Assembly: GCA_963762615.1 (NCBI GenBank)
Contig: CAVXLG010000001.1
Coordinates: forward strand, 11,227 to 75,226
Source: PALSA-505 sp963762615
GTDB lineage: Bacteria; Actinomycetota; Actinomycetes; Streptosporangiales; Streptosporangiaceae
Reading direction: 5' to 3'
DNA: 64,000 nt
The notes under the pieces were generated by a model, which saw only the letters and a list, made by a program, of their open reading frames with translations, was not told the origin of the DNA and did not search any database. The position numbers and the translations under genes are program-made. Numbering within the stretch: the stretch's first letter is position 1; every line of letters begins with the position of its first letter. This document shows positions 7,778 to 16,400 of this stretch, one piece after another.

Positions 7778-8359
7778 CTAGCCCGGCGTGCCGGACCATG
7801 TCGGCGGGACACCTGGCGGGAGAGGTACGGCGAAGGCGTTCAGCAGGAACGACACGAGGGTGTAGTACCCGCAGAGCGACACCAGCTCGACCACGCCGGT
7901 ATCCCCGAGGAGCTGCTGGGCGGCGGCATACGCATCCTGGTCAACCCGGCCCGTCTCGGTGAGCTGGCGGGCGATCGTGTAGACGGTCCGCTCGTCGTCG
8001 AGCTCGAAGGCCGGCTCCTCGCCCCGGCCGATGGCATCGACGACCGCGTCGGCTACGCCGTGCCTGCGGGCCATGCGGGCGTGCGCCCACCATTCGAATT
8101 CGGCCTTCCAGCGGGCGCCCACGGTGATGATGGCGACCTCGGTCAGGCGGCGCTCGATGGAGGTCTCGAACCGCAGCACCCTGCCGAGCGAGGTGAGATG
8201 CCGGCCCACGTCCGGCGCGTGCACGAAGGCGTTGAAGGGCCCGACCAGGCCGCCTTGCTCGTTGACCAGCGTTGCGCCCCGCGAGCCGACAACGCTGTCC
8301 CAGACTTCCTGGCCATCGGGGCCCAGGTCGTCGCGGCGGAGATAAGGAAGACGATTCAC
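7778..8359 (-). CDS. Carboxymuconolactone decarboxylase/AhpD-like protein
   Basis: A 193-residue all-helical protein of the CMD/AhpD superfamily. The segment EFEWWAHARMARRHGV matches the conserved E-x-x-W-H pattern of the family, although the CxxC redox pair of true AhpD proteins is absent. Members act as decarboxylases or peroxide-related enzymes; the substrate cannot be told here. It is the first chromosomal gene beyond the tRNA-Arg and is divergent from the YciI gene. The C-terminus ends in a Pro/Gly-rich tail. Confidence 0.75.
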   Translation of the reverse strand: MNRLPYLRRDDLGPDGQEVWDSVVGSRGATLVNEQGGLVGPFNAFVHAPDVGRHLTSLGRVLRFETSIERRLTEVAIITVGARWKAEFEWWAHARMARRHGVADAVVDAIGRGEEPAFELDDERTVYTIARQLTETGRVDQDAYAAAQQLLGDTGVVELVSLCGYYTLVSFLLNAFAVPLPPGVPPTWSGTPG

Positions 8360-8384
8360 GGCAAGACAATAGTGCGGCCGGACG

Positions 8385-8396
8385 TTCTTTCAAGAA
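8385..8396. promoter_or_regulatory. Short inverted repeat between divergent AhpD-like and YciI genes
   Basis: TTCTT and AAGAA separated by two bases form a small dyad in the divergent promoter region. It could be an operator; support is weak. Confidence 0.2.
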
Positions 8397-8526
8397 TCTT
8401 CCGGCGTGATGTCGATCTGGAGCAGCACCGTTCGACGCCTGGGCAAGAGCGGCTGGTGAAGATCACCGGCCCGGACGATCCGGCCGCCGCAACGGCGTCC
8501 GGTGACCAGCAGAAGGGAACGAGATC

Positions 8527-8862
8527 ATGCGATACCTCGGATACACCCTGGGCGACCCCTCAACGCCGATTCCGCCGCCGAGCCCTGAGCTCATGGACGA
8601 GATGGGCAAGTTCGTCGAGGAGGCGACCAAGGCGGGAGTCCTGGTCGCCACCGGCGGCCTTGGTCCTGTCGAGGAGGCCATCAAGGTGACGCTCGCTGAC
8701 GGGAAGTTCACCGTGCTCGACGGGCCCTTTACCGAGGCCAAGGAGCTGATCGGCGGGTGGGCGCTGATGGAGACCCGCGACCGGGACGAGGCCATCGAGT
8801 GGACGAAGCGGTTCCTCAGCATCGTGGGCGAGGGCGAGAGCACGATCCGGCCGGTCTACTGA
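8527..8862 (+). CDS. YciI-like (DGPF domain) protein
   Basis: A 111-residue YciI-family protein with the signature DGPFTEAKELIGG (DGPF domain) and a ferredoxin-like fold with conserved His/Asp positions. DGPF proteins are the usual genomic partners of ECF42 sigma factors, and the next gene is exactly such a factor. Some act as small enzymes, some may signal to the sigma factor. The ATG at 8527 has AAGGGA about nine bases upstream. A strong hairpin separates it from the sigma gene, so the two may be differently expressed. Confidence 0.88.
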   Translation: MRYLGYTLGDPSTPIPPPSPELMDEMGKFVEEATKAGVLVATGGLGPVEEAIKVTLADGKFTVLDGPFTEAKELIGGWALMETRDRDEAIEWTKRFLSIVGEGESTIRPVY

Positions 8863-8927
8863 CCGCGACCAGAACGGTGCCCGGCGCGCTGTCCCGCGAT
8901 GCGCACCAGGAGCGGCAGGACGTAGCC

Positions 8928-8961
8928 GGGTGGTGCTGGAGCCGCGGATCCAGCACCACCC
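8928..8961 (+). terminator. 13-bp perfect hairpin between YciI and ECF42 genes
   Basis: Arms 8928-8940 and 8949-8961 are perfectly complementary around an 8-base loop. It lies after the YciI stop and before the sigma start, so it may terminate or attenuate transcription into the sigma gene. Confidence 0.55.
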
Positions 8962-9009
8962 CGGCGGCCGTGCCGCTGGCATAACCAGCTTGCTCCGGTC
9001 GGCCGCCGG

Positions 9010-10314
9010 ATGGTGTCATCGGTAGTCGTGACGGCTTCGGAGACACACGCTGCGATCGAGGCTGTCATCAGGATGGAATCAGCACGGCTCATCGCCGGTC
9101 TCGCCCGGTACACCGGTGACGTCGGGCTGGCGGAGGAACTCGCTCAGGACGCGGTGGTCGCTGCCCTGGAGCAGTGGCCGGAATCCGGGGTTCCCCGCAA
9201 CTCCGGTGCCTGGCTGATGACCGTAGCCAAGCGCCGCGCCGTCAACCTGTTCCGCCGGAACCGGGAACTGCATCACAAGTACGCCCAGATCGGCCGGGCA
9301 CTCGAGGCTGAGGGAAGCAGCGTCACCCCCGGCTTCGACGATGCCTTCTGCGACAACATCGACGACGACCTGCTGCGGCTGATATTCACCGCCTGCCATC
9401 CGGTCCTTCCGGTGCAGGCGAGGGTCACGCTGACCCTGCGGCTGGTGGGCGGCCTGACCACCGCCGAGATAGCACGCGCCTACCTTGCGCCGGAGCCGAC
9501 GATCGCGCAGCGGATCGTCCGGGCCAAGAAGACCCTGGCCCGCGCGCGGGTGCCGTTCGAAGTGCCGTCCAGCGAGGAGCGGCCGGCCCGCCTTTCCTCG
9601 GTGCTGGAAGTCATTTACCTCATCTTCAACGAGGGATACTCAGCCACCGCCGGCGATGACTGGATGCGCCCGGCGCTGTGCGAGGACGCGGTGCGCCTCG
9701 GCCGTATCCTCGCCCAGCTCACCCCCGAGGAGCCAGAGGTGCACGGGCTGGCGGCGCTGATGGAGATTCAGGCGTCCCGGGTCCGCGCGCGCACCGGGCC
9801 CTCGGGAGAGCCGATCCTGCTGCTGGACCAGGACCGGCGCCGGTGGGACCGGCTGCTGATCAACCGCGGGCTGGCGGCCCTGGCCCGCGCGGAGCAGCTC
9901 GGCGGGGCCCGCGGCCGCTACGCGCTGCAGGCAGCCATCGCCGCGTGCCATGCTCGCGCGTTCCGCCCGGAAGACACCGACTGGGCCCGCATCACCAGCC
10001 TGTACGCCGTCCTGGCCGAGGTGATGCCGTCTCCGGTGATCGAGCTGAACCGCGCGGTGGCGGTGTCGATGGCATACGGGCCGCAGGCCGGCCTCGACCT
10101 GCTGGACAAGCTCGCCGCCGAGCCGTCGCTGCAGGGCTATCACCTGCTGCCCAGCGTGCGCGGGGATCTCCTGATGAAGCTGGGCCGCCCGCAGGAAGCC
10201 CAGGCCGAATTCGGCCGCGCGGCCGCGCTGACCCGCAACGCGCCGGAGCGGGAGCTATCGGCGCAGCGGGCCCGGATGGCGGCAGCCCAGGCCGAACGGC
10301 AGCGGTCACCATGA
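9010..10314 (+). CDS. ECF42-group RNA polymerase sigma factor with C-terminal TPR-like extension
   Basis: A 434-residue extracytoplasmic-function sigma factor, much longer than ordinary ECFs. Sigma-2 covers about residues 15-85 (AEELAQDAVVAALEQWP, then WLMTVAKRRAVNLFRR). Sigma-4 lies at about 120-175 (LTLRLVGGLTTAEIARAYLA). A roughly 230-residue helical TPR-like extension follows, typical of ECF42, where it is needed for activity and replaces an anti-sigma factor. The neighbouring DGPF protein fits this group. The GNAT gene downstream starts inside its stop codon. Confidence 0.9.
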   Translation: MVSSVVVTASETHAAIEAVIRMESARLIAGLARYTGDVGLAEELAQDAVVAALEQWPESGVPRNSGAWLMTVAKRRAVNLFRRNRELHHKYAQIGRALEAEGSSVTPGFDDAFCDNIDDDLLRLIFTACHPVLPVQARVTLTLRLVGGLTTAEIARAYLAPEPTIAQRIVRAKKTLARARVPFEVPSSEERPARLSSVLEVIYLIFNEGYSATAGDDWMRPALCEDAVRLGRILAQLTPEEPEVHGLAALMEIQASRVRARTGPSGEPILLLDQDRRRWDRLLINRGLAALARAEQLGGARGRYALQAAIAACHARAFRPEDTDWARITSLYAVLAEVMPSPVIELNRAVAVSMAYGPQAGLDLLDKLAAEPSLQGYHLLPSVRGDLLMKLGRPQEAQAEFGRAAALTRNAPERELSAQRARMAAAQAERQRSP

Positions 10315-10808
10315 CCGGCCGGATGCGGATCGTCCCGATGACCCCGGCCTATGCCAGCGACATCGTCACGTGGCGCTATGAGGCGCCGTATGACTGCTAC
10401 GACATGACGGCCGCCAGCGCGGCCTTCCTCAGCGACCCGGCCAGCGGCTTCTTCGCGCTCACCGACGCGACCGGGCTTATCGGCTTCCGGTCTTTCGGCC
10501 CTGACGGCCAGGTGCCGGGCGGCAGGTATGACCATTCCGCGCTCGATACGGGCGGCGGCCTGCACCCCGGCCTCACCGGCAAGGGACTGGGCCGGGAGGC
10601 CGTACGCACCGGGCTGGACTTCGGGCGGCAGCGGTTCGCCCCGCGGGCGGTCCGGGTCACGATCGCCACCTTCAACGTCCGGGCGCAGCGGGTGGTCCGA
10701 TCGCTCGGCTTCTGCAACGCCGGCAGCTTCCGCGCTTTGGCCGACGGCCGGAGCTACGAGATGCTGATCCGGTGCGAGCCAGCCCGGCATGACAGACCCG
10801 TGGAGTGA
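10311..10808 (+). CDS. GNAT-family N-acetyltransferase
   Basis: A 165-residue acetyltransferase. After an N-terminal strand-helix part (IVTWRYEAPYDCYDM) come the acetyl-CoA-binding loop in LHPGLTGKGLGREAV and the late strand VTIATFNVRAQRVVRSLGF, the RimI/RimJ-like pattern. The substrate is unknown. The ATG overlaps the sigma-factor stop as ATGA, so it is probably co-translated with the sigma gene and may belong to its regulon. Confidence 0.85.
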   Translation: MTGRMRIVPMTPAYASDIVTWRYEAPYDCYDMTAASAAFLSDPASGFFALTDATGLIGFRSFGPDGQVPGGRYDHSALDTGGGLHPGLTGKGLGREAVRTGLDFGRQRFAPRAVRVTIATFNVRAQRVVRSLGFCNAGSFRALADGRSYEMLIRCEPARHDRPVE

Positions 10809-10811
10809 TGC

Positions 10812-11267
10812 ATGGCTACCCGAACCCTGCTCTGGCGTGGGCTCGATGCGCCCAGGATGGAGATCGTGCACGTCGAGAGCCTGGACCGGGCGCACGGTAC
10901 GCAGATCGGCGTCAGCTACGAACTGCGCTGGCGGCTGGACGGCCAGGTACTCGACCTTGAGGTGGCCGGCCGCCCCGGCGTCAGCGTCGAGCTGGGTGAC
11001 GCGGACTTCTTCGACCTCCATCATTCGGCGTTCTTCAACTCGCTTCCGGTCGCCCGCGACCGGCTCCTGGAGCCGGGTCCCGCCCGCGAGTACACGATGC
11101 GCTTCGTCCGCGTGCCCGAGCTGACCGCCGAACGCGCGTGGCAGCGCTACGAGCCGGTGGGCAACCGGACGGTGCGCTACCGTTCGGCTGGATTCGAGGC
11201 CGACATCAGCTTCGACGACGACGGCTTCGTGACGCTCTACCAGGACTACCTCGAGCGGGTCGGGTGA
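10812..11267 (+). CDS. Putative glycolipid-binding protein (DUF1089 family)
   Basis: A 151-residue soluble beta-rich protein. The start LLWRGLDAPRMEIV and the DLHHSAFFNSLPV and YEPVGNRTVRYRS segments match the putative glycolipid-binding family (PF06475). Members form a half-barrel; the ligand is not established for most. It begins three bases after the GNAT stop and the BKACE gene follows four bases after its own stop, so sigma, GNAT, this gene and the next probably form one transcript. Confidence 0.75.
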   Translation: MATRTLLWRGLDAPRMEIVHVESLDRAHGTQIGVSYELRWRLDGQVLDLEVAGRPGVSVELGDADFFDLHHSAFFNSLPVARDRLLEPGPAREYTMRFVRVPELTAERAWQRYEPVGNRTVRYRSAGFEADISFDDDGFVTLYQDYLERVG

Positions 11268-11271
11268 CAGC

Positions 11272-12012
11272 ATGCTGATCAAGGCCTGCCTGAACGGCGG
11301 CACCAGCCGCCGGCAGCACCCGGCGGTGCCGCGCACGCCCGAAGAGCTTGCCGCCGATGCACGAGACGCGGTGCGCGCCGGCGCGGGAGCCATCCATGTG
11401 CACCCGCGAGATGCCTCCGGTGACGAGACCCTGGAAGCGGACGCGGTTCTCGCCGCCGTCCGGGCTGTGCGGGCCGCGGTCGACGTTCCCGTCGGGGTGA
11501 CGACCGGGATCTGGGCGGTTGGCGGTGACCCGGCGCGCAGGCTGGAGCTCGTGTCCGGCTGGACCGGGGACAACCGGCCCGACTTCGCCTCGGTCAACCT
11601 CTCCGAGCCGGGCGCCGGCCCGCTGGCCGCGGCCCTGGGCGGGCTCGGCATCGCAGTCGAAGCCGGGGTCTGGACGGCCGAAGACGCCGAACGGCTGGCC
11701 GCCAGCGACTTCGGGCGGGACGTGATCCGGATCCTGATCGAGCCGCGGGACGACTCACCCGGTGCGGCGGTCGGCACCGCGGCGCAGGCGGAGGAGGTAC
11801 TCGGCCGGCACGGCCTGCGGGCGCCGCGCGTCCATCATGGCTACGGGATCGCGACCTGGGACGTGATCCGGGCCGCTCTGCGGCTCGGCCGGGACATCAG
11901 GGTCGGCCTCGAGGACACCACCGTGCTGCCCGACGGCAGCACTGCCGCGGGCAATGGCGAGCTGGTCGCCGCCGCCGCCCGGCTCGCAGCCACGGAGGGA
12001 CGCCGGGTCTGA
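11272..12012 (+). CDS. 3-keto-5-aminohexanoate cleavage (BKACE) family enzyme
   Basis: A 246-residue TIM-barrel enzyme of the BKACE family, which cleaves or condenses beta-keto acids with acetyl-CoA using zinc. The start LIKACLNGG, the metal-binding IHVHPRD and the later HHGYG and VGLEDTTVLPDG segments are recognisable. It is shorter than the classical Kce enzyme (about 275-300 residues), and the substrate cannot be assigned. It is the last gene of the apparent operon that starts at the ECF42 gene. Confidence 0.82.
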   Translation: MLIKACLNGGTSRRQHPAVPRTPEELAADARDAVRAGAGAIHVHPRDASGDETLEADAVLAAVRAVRAAVDVPVGVTTGIWAVGGDPARRLELVSGWTGDNRPDFASVNLSEPGAGPLAAALGGLGIAVEAGVWTAEDAERLAASDFGRDVIRILIEPRDDSPGAAVGTAAQAEEVLGRHGLRAPRVHHGYGIATWDVIRAALRLGRDIRVGLEDTTVLPDGSTAAGNGELVAAAARLAATEGRRV

Positions 12013-12175
12013 CGCCCTGGCCAGGACGATCCGGCCAGATGCCCGGCAGGTAATAGGCGCACCCCGCCCGGAGCGGGAAGCGCGCCCGCGGACGTCCGCA
12101 GGGTCTCGTTCGGGCCCGAATGCGATCCTCGCGGGCTGTCGCCTCGGCGGCGGGTCACCTGCGCGGAATCCTCAC

Positions 12176-13130
12176 TCAGCGGGCGGTGGGGGCGATGTTG
12201 TGGTTGAGGTGAAAGACGTTGTCCGGGTCGTGGGTGTCCTTGACCGCGGTCAGCCGCGCGCGCTTGGCCTCGGAGTAAGCGCGGCGTACCCCGTCGCTCT
12301 CTCGTCGCTCAGCGCGTTGACGTAGGCGCCCACGGCGAACGGGTCGAGCTTGGCGGCGACTTGCCGCGCTGCTCCCATCCGCGGGCTGTCCTCGCCGGGA
12401 TCGCTCCACGTCGCGTCGGCGACGTACTCAAAGCGCGTTCGGCGATGGCTGAACGCCGTTGCGTCGTCGTCAACGTCGGCGATTGCGCCGCCGTAAGCCT
12501 GGAGGCTGACGCCCGGCAGGGTGGCGTCCGCCGGGTCACGGTCCACGATGGCCCCGATCGCGCCGTCGGACAGCTCGGGGAGGTAATGGCCCTTCCAGTA
12601 GCGCCGGTACGCATGGCCCTCGATGCTGTCGTCGCGGGTCTGGAGTTCGGTGTAGGAGAGCTCGCGCGCGACCTCGCCGTCCGGCACGCCGATGCGGCGC
12701 AGTGCCGGCAGCACCGCGCGGCCGGCCTGCGGGTCGCCCACCCACACGTATCCGAGGGTGACGGTGCCGGCGGAGACCTCGGCGGTCAGCGTGGCGTGGC
12801 CCGGTCCAGCGCGCCGAGCATCGCGCCGCCCTGCACCCGGGCGCGTCGGGTAACCGGATCGACGGTGACGCGGCCGAGCATGGTGAGGTCGATCATGAGC
12901 CCGTCGTGCGGGACAGCGTGGCCGACGATGTTGTGGCCGCCGCACCGGACACCGATCTCCAGGTCGCACTCACGGGCGGTGCGTACCGCGGTGACGACGT
13001 CCTGGACCGAGGCGCACCGGACAATCAGCTTCGGGCGGTGGTCGATCATCGCGTTCCAGACCGACCGCGCGGAGTCGTACCCGCGGGTGCCGGGAGCCAG
13101 GACCTGACCGTCGAAGTGCGCCTTGACCCG
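12176..13130 (-). pseudogene. Decayed FAD-linked (BBE-type) oxidoreductase
   Basis: Three minus-strand segments in different frames make up remnants of one berberine-bridge-type oxidase. The N-terminal FAD part (about 12786-13130) has AHFDGQVLAPGTRGYDSA and GVRCGGHNIVGHAV. The substrate domain (about 12300-12810) has KGHYLPELSDGAIGAIV. The C-terminal BBE tail (12176-12300) has KDTHDPDNVFHLNHNI. About 130-150 residues of the FAD domain are missing at the first junction near 12800, and a second frame change lies near 12298. No good start codon is seen. The deletion argues for real decay rather than sequencing error. Confidence 0.8.
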
Positions 13131-13356
13131 ATCCTGCGCGAGTGCGCACGGCCTGGAAGCCTACACAGGCCGCCTGCCTCGCCGGTTGCACGATCGACCG
13201 ACTGATGCGCCTATGGCGACGCCGTGCGGAGAGTTCCATGCACCGCCACCGGCAGGACCCGGCCGATCACCCGGCGCCGGGTCCAGGATGTCGATCATCT
13301 CGGTCTGGATGAACTCATTTACACGAATCGTCGCGATTCTAATATCCATTTCGCAC

Positions 13357-13374
13357 ATGACAACGATGTGTCAT
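13357..13374. promoter_or_regulatory. Operator-like palindrome in an AT-rich stretch
   Basis: ATGACA and TGTCAT are separated by six bases within a locally AT-rich stretch (about 13310-13410) upstream of the oxidase remnant. The stretch holds no convincing gene. It looks like an old promoter/operator. Confidence 0.35.
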
Positions 13375-13427
13375 CGCAAGTGAGAATATGACACCAAATA
13401 TGAGGCCCTGCAAACACGCGGCGCCGG

Positions 13428-16400
13428 TCAGCCGGGCGCCATGTCCACGAACCGGCTGTAGTGCCCCTGGAAGGCGACCGTCACCGTCGCGGTGGGCCCG
13501 TTCCTGTGCTTGGCGACCACCAGGTCCGCCTCGCCCGCCCGCGGCGACTCGCGCTCGTACGCATCCTCACGGTGCAGCAAGATCACCATATCCGAGTCCT
13601 GCTCAATAGAATTGTGCAGGCTGACACCATTCGCCACGAAATTATGGCTCTCCAGGACCGTTGCATCATAAACAGGATGCTCGCCAGTACTCTCGATAGA
13701 CTCAATCGTATCCCAGTACACGTCGTTGGTGGCGAGCATATCCAGCTCAGCATCGTCCAGAGCATCCGCAATACGACGCAGGCGATCATGCGGAGGATTG
13801 ACGACCGGGTTGAGATCTCCGCGGCTCGCGGTTCCTGCCCTTGCCTGAAGTAGCGCTAGCCCGGCGCCCTGCCCGTCCATCGCGTCATGCACGCGCTTCC
13901 GCACATCGGCCGGAATGGTGTCGAATCGGCCCGCAGCTGTCATCGACTGCAGTCGCGTGAGTGCTCGCTTCACCTGCAGCGCGCGGTCGCCGTGTGCTCC
14001 TATCTCCGTGAGAAACCGTCTCTGCTCGTCAACGCCATTCACATCCAGGGTCCACTGAGGATGCCCGTATGTGCTCCCGACCGTACGGAGCCGGGACCGA
14101 ATGCTAAACCGCAGCAACAAGCTCTGGAGATCACGCGCCAGTCGCTCACTAGTTGTCGCGTAGTAAACGCGGACGAATCCTGACCTGGAAACTGTCACAG
14201 ATTCGTCAGTAGCCCAGAGATGACGCAGAAATAGCGCGAGCTGACGCCTAGGAAGCGAGAAGACCCGTGCCGGAATGAATTTTTCGTGACTGCGCAGACC
14301 GAACAGCCCTAGGCCGTCCAGCCATTCAGCGATCGGGGCCGGCTTGCCGTGAGTCACATCACAGGGTGCTGGCAGCCGCAGCGACGTGCAACGAGCCGCC
14401 TCGTGCTCGTAACGTATCGCCGTAACGCCAAAGTAGCGCGCGGCCTTGGTCACCGCTGCAAGGTTGGCTTCGTCCGCGCTCGCGTACCGGATTTGCTGAT
14501 TCCCCACGAAAGAACCATTCCCGACAAGGTGCGCGAGCATGATGATCTCTGGCTCTGGCTGTTCGCGCGTCAAGATCGGTTCAGGAACCTGCCGCGGCAC
14601 GGCAACCCGCGAACCGGTCGTCAGCTCGCCGAGCGGACGCCACCCGTCATAGCTGAGAAACGGATGATTGGCAGTCACGTGGATTTCCCGGCCCGACGTC
14701 AGCCGCACCCTGAAGGCTTCTTTGACGCCACTGGAGAAAGCGTGCGTCATAGGGCGGGGGACCAGCCGCATCCTGTCGTCGAGAGACCACACGGGCACGT
14801 CGCGTTCCCCTGACTCCAGCAGCTCCCCCAGCGTGACCTCGGTGCCGTTGTCGGCCCGCAGAATGCGGGTCTCCGCTGTCAGGCACCCTGATTCGCGCAG
14901 GTCAGAGAGCATGGGGCGCTTGTCCGTGCGCTGCTCGGGGCCGCGGTTGAGCTGCGACACCGCCACCACGGGGACGTCGAGTTCCTTGGCGAGCAGCTTG
15001 AGCGACCGGGACATCTCCGACACCTCCTGCTGCCGGTTCTCCACCTTCCTCGGCGAGCTCATCAACTGCAGGTAGTCGATGATCACCATCCGCAGGTCGT
15101 TGCGCTGCTTCAACCGCCGGCACTTGGACCGGATCTCCATCATGGACAGGTTCGGCGAGTCGTCGATGAACAGCGGCGCGTCCGCAACCTCGCTCATCCT
15201 GCGGGCCAGCCGCGTCCAGTCGTCATCGGTCAGCTGGCCCGTGCGCATGGTCTGCAGCGGCACCCGCGCCTCGGCCGAAAGCAGCCGCATGGTGATCTCG
15301 TTGCGGCTCATCTCCAGGCTGAACATCACGGTGGTCATCCTGCCCTGCACCGAGGCGGCCCGGGCGAGGTCGAGAGCCAAGGTCGAATTGTGGGTCGGGA
15401 TCCATGAACGCCCGGCCAGGTATACGTGCTCCGCATTGTCCACCTGTACGCAGCGAACAGGCACGCTCGGGATCGGCCGTACATCCGTGATGAACCGGCA
15501 GCGCGTCCTCGGGTGCGCTCTGGCAGTTTGCCGCGCGAGTTTCCGCGTCAGCCGGAATACCTCGTCGGCTGGCGTGAACGTGACCGCATAACACGTGGAG
15601 CTTTCCTCGGTTGCCCCCTTCACTTGCTTAGTCGTCATCCTGGCGCGGTAACCCAGGCTGAGGACAAGTTCCAGAGTGTCTGCGGCAAGCCGGCGATTGG
15701 TCACGGCGAACTGAACGGTGCCGTTTTTGGTCACATACCCATCAGTGTCGAGGAGGCCGGCAAGCAGCGCCCGGCGCTGCGCCTCGGCTGCTCGGAGGTA
15801 TTGAGCCGGAATGTGCTTGTTGCCGAGTACGCCTAGCCTGCGCAAGATAGCCGTGGTGCTTCCATGGTCGGTCCAGCAAACCCGGCACATTCGGCCGCCG
15901 CTGGACGTCCGGCCGCATTCCGGGCATTCGGGTTGCCGGGAAGGTCCAAGCAAGGCGCGGCGTTGAAGGGAACGCAGCCTGCCACCGCAGACGCGGCCGC
16001 ATGCCCGCACCTGCGCAGTCCGTGGCCTGAATGGTTTTCCGCACACAGCGCAGGAACGCTCGGAAACCGGGGCCGGTTCTGGCAGCCGGATGGCATAGCG
16101 CAATCGTGATACCGGTGACTTCACGACCCGAAGGCCCTCGGCTTCGATCTCACTGATTATTTCCTGGTCAGCGCTTGTCAGCTGGCAGCCCCGGCTTGTG
16201 CCGTCACCGAGCCAGGCGCCCAGAGCGTAGGGGGGGAACGGCAGCTCCCTTGCCGGCAGCTCGGCAGCCTGGGCCACGGCGACCGCATGGTTGAGGCGCC
16301 CGTCGGCAGCTGAGCGCAGAGTCGCCGCGATCTGCGCCGTGGTCTTGATGTCCTGGTGCACTGCGGTCATGACTGAATTCTTGGGGCGGTCCGCCTGCCG

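Noticed and set aside
7538..8689. 383-codon plus-strand open frame
   Set aside because: It begins inside the tRNA-Arg and runs antisense to the AhpD-like gene; no family features.
13161..13358. Possible 65-residue minus-strand gene in the AT-rich stretch
   Set aside because: No ribosome site or recognisable motif; the second half is Gly/Arg-rich filler. Treated as remnant upstream region.
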